Positions 38,919 to 51,638 of a DNA stretch of 64,000 nucleotides are shown piece after piece (position 1 is the stretch's first letter; each line of letters starts with the position of its first letter). The stretch is from the NCBI GenBank assembly GCA_003640385.1, contig RCAB01000181.1, positions 50,841 to 114,840 of the forward strand, written 5' to 3'. The translations under genes and the position numbers were made by a program. A model generated the notes under the pieces. That model worked only from the letters and a program-made list of their open reading frames with translations, did no database searches and had not been told where the DNA came from. Source of the stretch: Setaria digitata. Taxonomy: Eukaryota; Nematoda; Chromadorea; Rhabditida; Setariidae.

Positions 38919-40366
38919 CTATAGACCCAAAATGTATTTCACTTTGAGAATGATCCTCAGTGGAAAGCAAAGAATTGCAGAAAATAGTGAGCAGAGTTCG
39001 TAAACGGACCACGGTGCACAAGCGCCATTGGCATAAAGCACAAATGTTAAGCCGTCACCAAATGTATCATTGATGCGATAGTAGTTCCTATAATGAAATT
39101 TTACTTACCACATTTTTAATATCATAAACGAGTGATGACACTTAGCGTGTTATAACTCCGAAAACTATTGGTGCTTGGCAAAAAGATGAATTAAATGAAA
39201 TGTTGTGCTATGAGCCTTTCTTGGAAGGGAAATAAGCCATAGAGCTCAATTATGCTACTGCGAAACAATTTACAAGCATTGCGCCGAATGATCAAAGAGT
39301 CCGGATGCATAAAGAGATAAGGGTAGAGACTACATTTTAAGTCCAAATCCAAAAAAACTTAAAGTATCTTTATCTGCTTTCATATTTGTACTGCGACAGT
39401 TTCAGAAATGCTGAATTCTCAATATAGCTATGCTATCTTAAAAACCTTAAATTTCCACAATGTGAATGATATAAAGAATGGATGCAATTCTTTTTCATTA
39501 ATCATTTAACACGTCCTTAAATATGTCATACGAAATTCTACGAAACATTATGTAAGCTGCAGAGTAAGTGTCCATATTAAACGAAAAAATGAAACTTACA
39601 AAAGCGTAGTATGGTGACAAAATCCTCTTTTTTTGTAGAAATTGATAGCGCCATAATTTGTAGCTAATACATGCAAATAAACAGCTTTTGGATATGGTGG
39701 GCGTTGGACCACCATAAACATAAGATGATCGAGTAAACGTGAAGCGAAGCCACGTCGACGATAAGGTGGACGTACAGCAACACTTAATATATACACTACC
39801 GGTAAACAGTTACCCGACAAAAGGTCACGATCCTAGAAATAAAGCATAAAATGCAGGAAACTATTGATATATCTTGTGAAAGAAAAATATTTGCAAAATC
39901 AGTTCACTAAATTTTTTCTGACTCAGGTTATCACTAATCCTAACTATTTTTTCCTTCCTGTTGACAATGTTCAGGAACTTTCCGAAATATATCATACTGC
40001 ATTCTGAATGCTAATGAGCTTGATATTATTCTTTATTCAAATTTGAAACAGTGGAAAAGGAAAAGGATAAACCTCAGCATTGCACTGAGATAAGATCTTG
40101 AGCTCAGCAACAAGAATCGCAGCAAGCGCGCCCTCATAAGTGATTCCAAAACTGATTAATTTACCATTCAACACTTCCTCAAACCAGCAGTCCGGATATT
40201 GTATTGGGAAAGATTCGAGACAAATAGTCTTGACAATATCCATATCGTGCATGCACAACGACCGTATTCTACACTTTTCATCTTGGCCAGCATAAGAAGT
40301 GATTGCAGGTCCATCTACAAGACACTTCACAGTTTTATCATCCGAAGCTTCTCGCCACTCTTTCAT
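38919..40366 (-). CDS. naa60: N-alpha-acetyltransferase 60 (NAA60/NatF, GNAT family)
   Basis: Exons 40366-40070, 39832-39600 and 39087-38919 give 232 residues in phase. The GNAT core shows [20 protein letters not shown], then [13 protein letters not shown], the acetyl-CoA loop [18 protein letters not shown] (Q/R-x-x-G-x-G/A type), and [20 protein letters not shown], followed by [15 protein letters not shown]60 acetylates N-termini of transmembrane proteins facing the cytosol. In animals it is held on Golgi membranes by C-terminal amphipathic helices, and the tail here ([20 protein letters not shown]) is hydrophobic in keeping with that. The ATG at 40366 gives a family-like N-terminus; the open frame extends upstream to a possible acceptor at 40462. 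The gene is divergent from MRPL38. Confidence 0.93.
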
Positions 40367-41018
40367 CGCCTTCGATGTCCACCAAATTGTCGCGGATCGT
40401 TTGCAGTACCCATAACAATACAATTCCGTTTTACCCGCATGAAAGTGCAACAATCGACTACCTGAACTTTTGTTAAGATTATCTTTTGTATTTGTATCTT
40501 TTTACTAACTTTCCTTAAGTGGAAATTTAAGTTCAAAATGTCCAGTGAAATGTAAGGCAAACAGCATGAACGGCGGGACCAGACAAATTACTTTGAATTA
40601 ATCTCGAAATACTTGGGAGCTCAAGCTACTCCATAAATTTCAGAATATCAGAACATCGAATAGACAACAACAATCGTCTAAAATATTCATAAACTCTCCT
40701 GCAACTTTGTGAAAAGTACTTCACAAGGAAACACGACTTCAAAAAAAAGAAAAACCTCATTTGTTACACAGCCAACTCGTGACTGCTTCAAATCCCGACG
40801 CAACGATTAGTACCCAACCACCCTTTATCCCAAACCATCCCACCATAAACTGCCATGCATACATCATTTCCCGAACTAGCACGAATTTAACGCGGCCAGA
40901 AGTTTCTGAGAAAGCTGGGTTTTCATCGGTCTTCGGAGATGTGGACTCTGTGGTAGGTGAAAGTGTTGTTTGAAGTGATTTTTACGCGATTTTCTGTTTT
41001 ATATTAAGTTTTAGATCA
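40367..41018. promoter_or_regulatory. Divergent region between NAA60 and MRPL38
   Basis: About 650 bases separate the start codons. AAAGTTCAG at 40462 on the minus strand and AAGTTTTAG at 41014 on the plus strand are acceptor-like and may take spliced leaders. No promoter motif was assigned. Confidence 0.4.
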
Positions 41019-43864
41019 ATGAGTCGAGCGTCACGTTCAATCTATGCTGATATATATGTAAAGGAGGCACATCGTATCAAGGGCACGCCACGTGTTGCTC
41101 GACCGTGGCGCCCTAAAGTTATTGCTTGGGCTGGTCCAGCTGCCTTCTATCGTAATAGGTTTCGCTTTTGAAATAATTCTTATGCGTAAATTTCGGTTCT
41201 GCAATCAGAAGTTCGTTTGCTTAGTAGGTGTGTAAGTATTATTGGCTATTATTGTTTGATTAAACTTTTTTGAATATAAATCTTGCAGGTTTTATGAACT
41301 AAATGCCTGGTATAAAGCACGGGTAACAAAGCCATTACTTTATCCAAAAATGCACATTATTGATCCAGATGACCATTTAATGTCGTTGAAGGAACGCTTG
41401 GCAGGTTCCTAACTTTTTTCTCATTTTTTATCCAAATTTTGAAATTCAGCGAAGCAACTCCTTTCGCATGGTGTGAGTCTTTGGAATAGAATGCTAATGA
41501 AAATTGTGTTTATCGTTATAGGGCCGGAAACGCAACGATACAATATTGGTTTCAGGAAGAAAGATTTGTTGCCAGTACCATCTCCGCCATCGGAACCAAA
41601 AAATGTTTTGATGAAGTTGTCGAGGAAAATGCAGTGTAAGCCTGACTTTTAAACTGTTCTTGCTGTAAAACATTTTTTTTCTTAATAGGCTTCATTTGCT
41701 TTTTGTTAGCGAGTTCGGATACTGTTTATTGACGAATAGTAACTTCTATCCAAGTCGTTTCTTCTTTCTGTAACACAGAAGAAACTGCTGAATTAGCTGT
41801 GTGATCAACATGAAGTGAAATCAAACATTATTTTTCATAAAATATTTTTGTTTTCACGAGTGCCAAATTCAATATAAGTGATAATTTAAACATAGATGGA
41901 AAATGAACTAGTAATAGTGGCTTGGTTTTATCATCTGATTAACTTATTATCATTGTGTTATATTTTTATTCATTTTCAGCCTTTTACTTGCCACAATAAC
42001 AATCCAAGATCTTCTTGAGTAATTATATTATTTTATTGTAGTGCTAATAAATTTGAAAGCAGTGGAACATTGGCAGCTGAGTATTTTTCATCATTATCGC
42101 ATATTCAGTGATCTTTTTCACGCAAATGTCTTCTTTCATAATACACAGAATATGCAGCTCAGATGGGGCAATATTGCTCTATATCAAGGAAATCTGATTA
42201 ATGCCGCCGATACAAGTACATTATTTCTAAATAGAATGGAAATTTCTAAGCATTATTTGAACAAGTTGGTCGGTGTAGACTTACCGGTTATGCGGGGGAT
42301 CTCTGGAAAAAATTCCAGGGTTTCTAATAATTGCCATAAGCTTATGCTGTTTTATGAACTTTGCTTATGTCGTATTTTGATGATTAAAATCCATTGTTAA
42401 TGTTTAGGTAATAAGCCGAATGTATTAATCGAATCATTAGGTGGTGGATTCAATTCGTTAATATTGTTGAATCTTGATGGGAATCCATATGATTGTGATG
42501 GCGAAGTTGTTCATTGGCTAGTAACTAATATTCCCGATGGAGAATCTGTAATTAATGGAACAGAAATAGTTCCATACCTTCAGGCAGTACCGTTTAAGGG
42601 AACTGGATACCATAGAATTGCTTGTTTGTTGTTGCGGCATAAGGAAATTGTAAATTTATCTCCAAGGAAAACAAAAAGGTGATAAGCATGAATTTTTTTC
42701 ATTAGCGTATGCCTTTTTTATTTTGCTTGGAAAAGAAGGCAGGCGCCTTCCCATTAGTTACATCTATGGTGGATGGCAAGAGAAGTTAGCGCAAGTTATC
42801 AAGTTGCCGTGAGTAAAACGATGTAAATTCTCACGAGTGGGGTGGAATAAGTTGCATGGAAGTAATAACAATACAGATGCGGTCTTGCATTGTAGTTGTT
42901 GTTCTTTTTAGATATTGCGTGCATTGGCTTTATGTTTTAGTTTCAGTGAAACCCTCAGAGATCGAATCTTCAGTGTTGGCCAGCTATACAAAGAATTTGA
43001 AAAGAAGTGGACTCCCTCTGCTCTTTCATTCGCTCAGGTTTTATGGGATGCTTCAGTAAATGAAGCTGTGCATAGAATCGGTTTATTAAATTCCCTTGTA
43101 TTGGTTGTGAGAAAATTTTTGTAATTGAAGTTTATAACCACTGATGCTGCAAATTGCTTATCGAATTTTTTTCGGAAGTGTTTGAACACATTGTTTCTTG
43201 CATGTTTCTCATTTCTTCCTTCTTCCAGTGATTTTACTGGATATTAAACTGTGTAGTTTGTTCCAAAAGAATTTTTCGCATTTTAAATGTTCACCGATAG
43301 AAATGGCGTTCATTATAGCTATGAGTAAGTTATAAGTATACATACACAAGTTATAAGGACTTTGCTCTAGTCATATAATTTAAAGCTGTGGACTCCTTCA
43401 TTATTTCATTAAAAAGAGATCTATTCTGCAAGAACTTTCAGGAATGAAGTCACCTATTTATGAATATCTATACAATCCGCCGATAAAAATGGAGCAGAAA
43501 GAATTCCCATTAAAACCACAACCATTTAATTTGTATGCTATACACAGATTCACTTCTGATGCTCAAACTTTGAAATTTCTGTCTTGGGAATACACAGAAG
43601 GCTTTATATGCCAAGTGCGTGAAATTTGTTTTTGATTTCAGATATTTGGATCAGTTTCAAAATCCAAAGGAAGTCAATGCAGATATGTTGAAGAGGCGTT
43701 TACAAATGAGAACGATAGACAAAAGCCCGGAACAGCCAAGATATCCTGATATCGACTATGTCAAACACAAAAAGAATATGCCGTTTTGGCAGCATGATAA
43801 TTTACTAAAGGAAAATTCTGGATTTGGTCGATATAAAGCTATTTGGAGCAATCCAATCAAGTAA
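41019..43864 (+). CDS. mrpl38: Mitochondrial ribosomal protein L38 (PEBP-like)
   Basis: Eight exons (41019-41158, 41289-41404, 41522-41635, 42042-42215, 42408-42678, 42941-43080, 43442-43532, 43642-43864) give 422 residues. Motifs: ARPWRPKVIAWAGP and FYELNAWYKARVTKPLLYP in the N-terminal part, then the phosphatidylethanolamine-binding-protein fold LLNLDGNPYDCDGEVVHWL, TNIPDGESVINGTEIVPYL and GTGYHRIACLLLRHKEIV, and the C-terminal YLDQFQNPKEVNADMLKRR. mL38 is a structural protein of the mitochondrial large subunit, near the central protuberance. The 422-residue length exceeds the human 380 mainly at the C-terminus. A donor GTAAAC overlaps the stop, allowing an optional 17-residue extension from an exon at 43942-43996. 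Confidence 0.95.
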
Positions 43865-43941
43865 ACTGTTGGGAGGTTTGATTAATCACATTTTTCTTTC
43901 TTATTTTGAATTTGCAAGTGTTGAAATAATTGTTATTATAG

Positions 43942-43996
43942 AGGAATGGAGAGTGGTTATGATGACAGAATAGTTGAAGAGGAAAATAAATGGTAA
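43942..43996 (+). CDS. mrpl38: Optional last exon of MRPL38
   Basis: If the GT at 43861-43862 is used as donor and TTATTATAG ending at 43941 as acceptor, the codon AAG-stop becomes AAA and the frame continues as GMESGYDDRIVEEENKW before TAA. Phase is exact and the encoded tail is acidic. Whether the splice is used cannot be told from sequence. Confidence 0.45.
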
Positions 43997-44669
43997 TTAT
44001 TATTATTATATGCAACAGAGAATTTTGCATATCATCTTTGCTTTAGCCAGTGTATCGAAAAAACATAACTATTGTTAAGACGACTGATGGATGTGTATTT
44101 TTATACTTTTAACCTCATTATTTTATTTACTTTCTTCCTCAGCTATTATCATTAGTTAATTTTTGATGGTGATTGTTAGCCCATTCATCTTCAGCAGTAT
44201 TTTTCGATCACTGATTGTACACAAAATATTTGATGTTGTTCTGCTAATTCTTGAATTGATCACTGCATGATTTTTGTTGTGGTTATTTATGACAGCCATG
44301 CTAATGACGATAAAAAAAAATAATAGAAGTATTATATGTCGTAGCAAATATTATTAGAATTTCCGAATTGTTTAGTGGCAGCTCGCACAAAATATTGTTC
44401 AATATGTACTTCTAAATTGATTGCCCGAATGAATTGCAAAATTATTTTGGAATAAGGGACTGGAGAATGGTAAAAACCGGTTCTTTTTGTTTCCAGAAAC
44501 AGGATGTGGATAAAAAGTACGATATTCACCTTGTCCACTGGGAATAATCTGTAAAATTAGTATTGGACTGAAGTAATATTGAAACAATGAGTGGATAAGA
44601 AAGTCATTTCATAATGCACATTTGTTGGTAAATGAAAGATATAGTTCAGCTAAGTATTGGAGTATTTAT

Positions 44670-44727
44670 AGTAATAAGATTATTCAATTAGCAACGTTAG
44701 TAATAAAATTATTCAATTACCAACGTC
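44670..44727. repeat. 29-nt tandem duplication
   Basis: Units 44670-44698 and 44699-44727 (AGTAATAAGATTATTCAATT and nine more) differ at three positions. Confidence 0.85.
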
Positions 44728-45082
44728 TTCCTTATTTTCCACTGCCCTTTCCCCTGTTTCAGTCATATAACTAATTTATTTAAGTGAGTTAATTGGAAGC
44801 CAACAAAGAGACAACAAAGGAAAGTAAGAAGAGACGTAAACAGTATTAGATGAGAAGCTTGCTAGAAGGCCAAAGGATAGACTTATCCGTAAGTGCGCTT
44901 CAATAGGTAGGAGAGGAGGTCTACTAGTGATATCAAGGAAGTGTCTTGCTGATAATTGTCATTTTTCTACGCATTTCAAATAGCTCTTCAGGCCCGGAAA
45001 GAAAGGCTTACTGAGTAGCACCTACTTGCTGGAGCCAAGACTACTATGACGAGTGAAATACAACTTGGAATTTTTAGATCTG

Positions 45083-45128
45083 CAGACATACACACACAGA
45101 CAGACACATACACGCAGACACAGACACT
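45083..45128. repeat. Imperfect CA/CAGA microsatellite
   Basis: Alternating ACACAC, CAGACAGA and ACACATACACGCAGACA blocks form a short simple repeat. Confidence 0.85.
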
Positions 45129-45439
45129 GCAGGGAAAGAAAAAATTGCTCATTTGCTGTTGAATTTGTTTGTGACGGAGCACTGCCTGTTCATCGTTGCG
45201 TCAAACAGAGGAAGACAAGCAGTGAGTAGGCCAGACTTGTATTTGGCCAGACTCATCCTGTCGGCCACGGTTTCTGTCGTTGTCATTCGAGCTTGGGGAA
45301 GTTTCTCCGGTATCTCTGTGGCAGCCTGAGGACTTTGTGGACAAGCAAATTACCTCCAGACGAAGAAGAGAAGTTTTGCAGGCATTCGAGAGATATTGTA
45401 CCTGCTGAACACACGCCCGATACCACTTATGTCCTCACC

Positions 45440-48400
45440 ATGACGCTTAACGTCTACATCGCTTCCATCACGGCAAACACCGAGGTGAGTTCTTCCGTAT
45501 CACTGGAATGTCCTTATCTCCAGCTTGTTATCAATACTGATAGCAGAGAAAATGCTAACCTTATGTTCCATACTACTTGGCACTTAGAAGCTGAGCAGTG
45601 AGTAGTCATGAAGATGCTGAGTAGTAGTTTTATTTGGCACTATTTATCGCACAGTCTGTTAGTACTGATTGTAGATAGTTCTGTAGCTTGTTTCTTTCTA
45701 CGCTGCTCTATTTCCTCAATCAGTAGCATTCTTAATTGTCCATTACATTTGCGCAGTCTAAGTCTTAGTCTTGAGATGGCAATTTTCTGTTCCGTCGAAA
45801 TGTCCCATTTAAAAGCGGTTTGTAAACTGGCGACATTTTTGCCATAGACATTTTTTGCCAATAGCAAAGTCTATTCGATTGTTGTTCATTCAAAATTTTT
45901 TGTAAAAGAGAAAAGCACAAAGTAACTCGACGGCTCTTAAACGATAAGAAGAAAAAGAAAATGGACTAGTCACTGCGAGAACTTTTTTCTCACTTTAGTA
46001 CAGATTTTGATTTCTCTTACATTTTTACGTGGATTTGCTATTCACATTTATAGTGCTGTTCTGAATTTATTCCTCATTTATATTCAGAAGATGGAAAAAG
46101 AATGGATTTGCGGTTTTACTGTGATGCGGACGATAAAATATATTTTGAAATTTTATGTTACGGATTTTTTATGAGTTTCATAAATTTTATGAGCTTAGCG
46201 AACAACTAGTGGTTTCGTAGACGTTAGTTAACAAGATCTCGGCATTCAGTTCTCTGTAACTCTATTTCGTTCCAGTGCAGGTTCTTCGTTCACCTATCGT
46301 CTTTTTTTAATCTATCTTCATAGCTCTAAATATAAACTAGCCATAAATAAACCCAAATTTCTTATTAATTAACTTGAAATGTTTACTCAAGATTTAAAAG
46401 GCATTGTTTGATCAGATGTAAAAAAGTGTTAACTCGTTTAATTTTGCCAAAAATCATGAGCAACACTTAAAAGCAACTGGGCATCCCCCTCCTTCATGAG
46501 ATTCTCTTTCCCAATGGATTTAGTGTAATTTTCATCTTTCATTTCCATTCGCTAATGGGGAGGCGAATTTCAATTCCCTAGCAAAGTGATCTTCTAAACG
46601 AACCTTCACTTCTGTACGATCTGTGAAATTCTTCCAAGTGTTGAAGCAGAGATCTTTTCATTATTTGATATTATGGAACTATTTCGCTAGTGATCAGAAC
46701 CTCAACCATTAGTTCTGAAAATGAAGCGCTAAAATTATTCTGAACTTTCATTTGATATTATTTTAATTCGAATCTTCATAAAAATTCTGATTTGCTCACC
46801 AGCGACACCAGAACCAAATAGTTTGGGAAATTAGAATTGTGATTTGTTTTTTAGTTACGGTAGTTTTTTTTTTAGAAAAGGTAAAATTATTATAAAGGGA
46901 GAAATTATATGAAGCGAAACTGTCTAATGCAGAGTGGTTGCTACAAATGAGAATTCTGTTGCAAACTGAAACTTAATTTGAAATTTGTTGTTAAACTTTG
47001 TATCTTTTTGTTGGGAGCATTGCTGGATGTTGAAATCAAATTACGTAAGCTCTGATGAGATGGATTTGTCTATCGGCTGAGAATATTGATGTTCTTACAA
47101 AGAGAAAGTACGCAACGAATGTTCTTTTCGTATGTGTATTTCGTGGCGAAATTGTTGTGCTGTCATTCAGAGATGTATAACATACAAATGGTTTAAAACA
47201 TGAAGCAATTTAAATATTTGGAAAAATTGAGTTTGGACACCAGGGGATGTTGTATGGTTGATAGATGAGAGTTAGCAAGTATTTGATATTGGTTGGAAGT
47301 GGATTATGTTAGGATTTCTCCACCGTCAGCAGTAATTTTTATTTTTCATCCACTGGAACTCCATTTCCAAATTTCGGAAATGTTCTGAAAAGCACACACC
47401 TTTGGAATGAATATGAATTGTGCATCATATGCTTACTGGAAAATAAATTACGATAAATCTTACTGAGTATGACATCAGTTGTATTCTACGTGTAACTCTG
47501 GGTCACTGTGAGTTTTCCTCAATTTTGTTAGAAATATTAACATCTAATGTTCTGCCATCATCCAATGAATTTAATGTATGTGGAAGAAAATGCTAATTTA
47601 TTGTTTAATATATCATCCATTTAAAATGTGTACACCTTGTTCAGTGCAATTTAAGCATTCTATCTGGAACGTACTTGCCAGTAATTGATTGAAACTGGAC
47701 ATGTTATCGCTTACAGTTTATACTACGGTGGATTTACAAATTTAGTATTTTCAAACTGAAAATAATTTTCCATATATTCATTTATTCATTCACTTCACTC
47801 CTGGCAAATGGTTATGTAGCAAAGCATATTATAATTGACCCTTTTACTTAATTCATTTTTTTCATTCCTGTACTTTCGTTTGTTTACTTTGAACAGTTTC
47901 TGTCTAGTCTGTCTAGAATTATTGCTTGCTTCTGTCAATAAAGTCAACTGCAACTTTAAAATGAAAAAAAAAACTATTCTCAAGCCATATTTGACAAATT
48001 TTTAAAATAACTCTGGGAATTGGGAATTACTGATAAGGGAGCAACAGCAATTTGCGGCCGAGTAATTTTTAATTTCTATTTCATCCAGAAACTGATTGTT
48101 TTATGAAAATGATTTATTACAATGTGACGTCGCACTTTGCATAGACTCCTTCTAGAAGCCACTGCTGTTATTTTATGGCGTAATCTTCATCCCTTCTCAT
48201 AAACTACAAGCAGTTTAGCATTCAAATGATAATTGTTGCAAGACGATATCATTTACCAGAAATTTATGCTTGTTAGAATTGTACATACGGTTGTAGATAT
48301 CATAAACTTCGTCCGGTTTAAAATTTCCTGAAAATACCACAGAGCATAACGCTCAGGAGTATAATAATCAAATTTAGAAATTGTGGAACTTAGTTAAATA

Positions 48401-50663
48401 ATGAATTAAAAAGCAAAGAGATAAATAACATGTTACCAGAAGTGACTGACTACTAATTCAAATGGTTTTAAGTTACAAAATGAAGAGTAGGTAAAGGCAA
48501 TAGATTTGTATGGAAAAATCATTTTAGCTGTTTTAAATTTGTGAAATTGAGTGGAATCATACTAGGAAATATCAAAGTCTGTTTAATATTATAAGTTGTT
48601 CAAAGTATTGGAAATCAAATTTCTAATTTCCGTGATCTTTATTCGACTCAAGCATTCATCAGTTAATTTCCTCCGATAGATTGCTTTTAATGGATAAAAT
48701 GGCAAACTTGCTATTAAGTTCGCCGCAGGATATAATAATTTCCAAGTTGTAGAGACTGAAAATGACTTAATACTTGACATAAGTTCGGTCGCTTTATGAC
48801 AACAAAATTTCAGGTACGTAAACAAGTGCAAAAAGTGCTAATGATACTTGATGGATTAGGTGTTCCGTTTAAAGCAATTGATATAACATTACGGGGCAAC
48901 GAACAGTATCGAGATTTCATGAGGCAAAATGCTTTAAATGAACGATGTGATGGAGTTCCATTACCACCTCAGTTCTTTGTCGATGACGAATACTTGGGGG
49001 TAAGTCTCATCTGAAGGATTCTAAATAAATTGTCGTGGAAGTTACGAATTTAAAATTTTTAAATATGCAGGATTTACCTATTAAGAGAAGTTCTTTTCAT
49101 TAAAACGACTGCTAAAATATGGTAATTCATTTCTGTTTATTCAGTTATTAAAATTATTAAATGTACAGAATTATATGGATTTTGAAGAAGCAGTCGAGGA
49201 CAATCAACTGCCTGAATTTCTTCGCTTGATACCTTCGTCAGAAGTAAGTTTTATTGTTGAATACTAAGAATTTTGTTCTGTTAGTTTCTAAATGTTTAGT
49301 TTTTGATGGGCATCTTTATAAGTCTTACCTTTGTCACCATAATTTTTATTTTGCTAGTTAAAATACAGGAAAATAGAAGGACGAAATTAGTTTTGTTCCA
49401 AAATTCCGTTACGATTACTGCCTTCGATCAGATAATTTGCTCACAAAGTGTGGGCTGTAGTAGGGGGAAAGAGCGCTTCGATATGAATTGAAATATGAGC
49501 AGCAGTGAAAATGCACAATAAAGTAAGAACCGTAAGTGTTTAAGAAATCATTGAGGTGTGCTACGAATGTCGCTAAATATTCTTTTATTTTCTAGCAAAA
49601 AAAAGTGAATCATTTGCAAGGTAAGTATGAACAACTTTCGTCCATATAATCGCCCTTCGCACCTCACGTGGTTACGAGCACAGGAACTTGAGGCAAAGCA
49701 AGGCCTTTCTTTTCTAGGCATCAGTTCTTATGAGAGTGATCTCTTCTTGTTTTATCCTGAAATTGAAGGAATGTTTGCCAGAACTTTTGCTTCTATTAGC
49801 ATTCTTTTATGCTGCACGCTTTCCATTAGGATTGCTTATTACGAAGTTTCTGCATTTTGAACTTTCATAAATAGGCAGTTGTTCCCTAATATTTGCTGCA
49901 CTCATTAGACGAGTTTCAAACAGCCAGAACGAAGATGAATAAATTTGAGAAGCGGAGAAACCAGATAGCGGTTAGTGGATTACTTGACAGATCAGCTATA
50001 AGCTTGCCGAATTGAACTGATTCCCTTTTTAATATTTAGACGACTGGTCTAGCAAATAATTAATTAGTCTGATATAAAGGGAAAGGCTTGCGAAAGCGTT
50101 TTATGGCTGCTGCCTGAAAAGAAATGAAATGCAGTTTCTTGAGGAAGCAAAAACTATTTTTGTTTTTTGACTCTTTCGATGCAGAAACACCGCTATTTCC
50201 TTATTGCACAAGATTTTAAGAGACGAGAGAGACGCATCTGTGCTTGTGCTGCTCTCCATATCGCTTCACTTTCTTTAAACCTGTTTGTTGCGAGAAAAAT
50301 GTTTAATTTCAGGACGATGAGGATGATGAAGATGATGAAGATGAGGGAGACGAAAACGAGGGCACAAGTGATGGTGAAACATTTGAGAAATACGACGATA
50401 ATTATGATGAGAGGGAGGATGAAGAGGAAGAGGATGAGGAGGAATTGCTCGACGAGCAAGTAGAGAATGGTACTGGAGTATCTAGCGGTTTAGATAGTTC
50501 AAGTAAAGGGGATGATGTCGAGGAAGATTCAGAGGACAGTAAAGTAATAGGTAATGATGCTGAGGATAGTGAAGGTGGAGAGGAAGACAGTGAGGCGGAT
50601 GGGAACAAGGAGGAAGATAGAGTGGAAGATGAAAATCCCGAAAATGAAAATGAAACGGAGTGA
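45440..50663 (+). CDS. SH3BGR-family thioredoxin-fold protein with acidic tail
   Basis: Exons 45440-45484, 48814-48999, 49169-49243 and 50313-50663 give 218 residues in phase. The N-terminus MTLNVYIASITANTE, then VRKQVQKVLMILDGLGVPF, IDITLRGNEQYRDFMRQN, GVPLPPQFFVDDEYLG and NYMDFEEAVEDNQLPEFL match the SH3 domain-binding glutamate-rich protein family. That family has a thioredoxin-like fold without the CXXC active site, and PLPPQ is its conserved proline motif. The last exon encodes about 116 residues dominated by Glu, Asp and Ser, like the acidic tail of vertebrate SH3BGR rather than the tail-less SH3BGRL. The first intron is 3.3 kb, the largest in the window. A 25-nt exon-like segment at 49597-49621 would break the frame. 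Cellular role is unclear. Confidence 0.9.
45485..48813 (+). other. Long first intron of the SH3BGR-like gene
   Basis: This 3.3 kb intron is bounded by GTGAGT and ATTTCAG. It has no recognised coding exon on either strand; open frames at 45608-45847 and 48589-48831 lack family features. Regulatory elements may lie here but none could be named. Confidence 0.5.
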
Positions 50664-51638
50664 CCGGTCGATAACGGACGTAGGAAATCTCGTTTCAGGA
50701 ATTTCTTCCTGTAATTCACCCCTTACCCTCTTTCAAAATTACGCTGAAATTAGTGATACTCTGATTGCGGTATGAAAGGATCACGCTCCATTAGGTTGGA
50801 TTGTCAATTTTGCCCCTTATCGCTAGCTCCTCTTCCTCACACCCTTTAGTTAGGAGAACATGTTAGATCTGCTCTGATCTCTTGGTATGAACCGAATTCA
50901 CCTAATGGTTTGGAAGTTGAAGGGCCGTCAAGAATTACAACATGGCAAGTTTTTGGACTCTCTAGAACTACTGTTGTTCTTTTAACGAAGGAACAAATAT
51001 CCCCTTTTGAAGATGGCTTCGTATTTCTCATAGTTTTCACTACTAATTTGACAATTCTGAACAACAGTAACAGTCTAAATCCCGAACTCTCTTCCTTCCA
51101 TTGTGTACCCTCAATCTCCCATTCTTATCAGCTCCCTCACTATTTAATTTTTATTTTTATCTGCGGGAAAACTTTCTCTTTTAACGGGTATTTATCTAAG
51201 AAAATATAAGATGGATTATACATGATTTTTGGACATCAGTAATCTTGCATTCATCTCCTTATCATTTTATTGTTATATTACGCAGTATATTCACTGTTTA
51301 TTTACTTTGGAAAAGTTTACCATGCTTTTAATGATGAATAGGGAGCATCAACTAATAGATAATGTAAAGGAATGAATTTTTAAAAATATAACGTCTGCTT
51401 TTTTTTAAATCACTTTTTACTTTAATATGTAATCATGCGTAAAATCTATTGAAAAATGACAGACAAAAGAAAAGATATATTTACAACATTTCGGAAAATC
51501 TAGTTGCGCTTGCTTGATCAATGGAAACTTAAAACAAAACTCCATGATCTTCTGGATTCTAGATACACAAGGAGCATTTTACAGCACTTTGAAGAGCTTA
51601 AAATAAACCTGTAGTTAAAAAAAAAAAAAAAAATCGGT
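50664..51638. other. Convergent intergenic region between SH3BGR-like and UPRT genes
   Basis: About 975 bases of 3' untranslated and intergenic sequence. An A run of 17 bases lies at 51617-51633, just beyond the UPRT stop. No gene recognised. Confidence 0.4.

Larger units (their letters stand above)
43997..45439. other. Intergenic region upstream of the SH3BGR-like gene
   Basis: About 1.4 kb without a recognised gene. It contains a 29-nt tandem duplication at 44670-44727 and an imperfect CA/GACA microsatellite at 45083-45128. The portion after 45180 is less AT-rich and probably holds the promoter and 5' untranslated region of the next gene. Confidence 0.4.

Noticed and set aside
40781..40800. 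TTCAAATCCCGAC resembling a tRNA T-loop
   Set aside because: No acceptor-stem or anticodon-arm complementarity was found around it.
50193..50719. Minus-strand frames rich in Ser and hydrophobic residues
   Set aside because: They are the reverse complement of the acidic Glu/Asp-rich exon of the SH3BGR-like gene.
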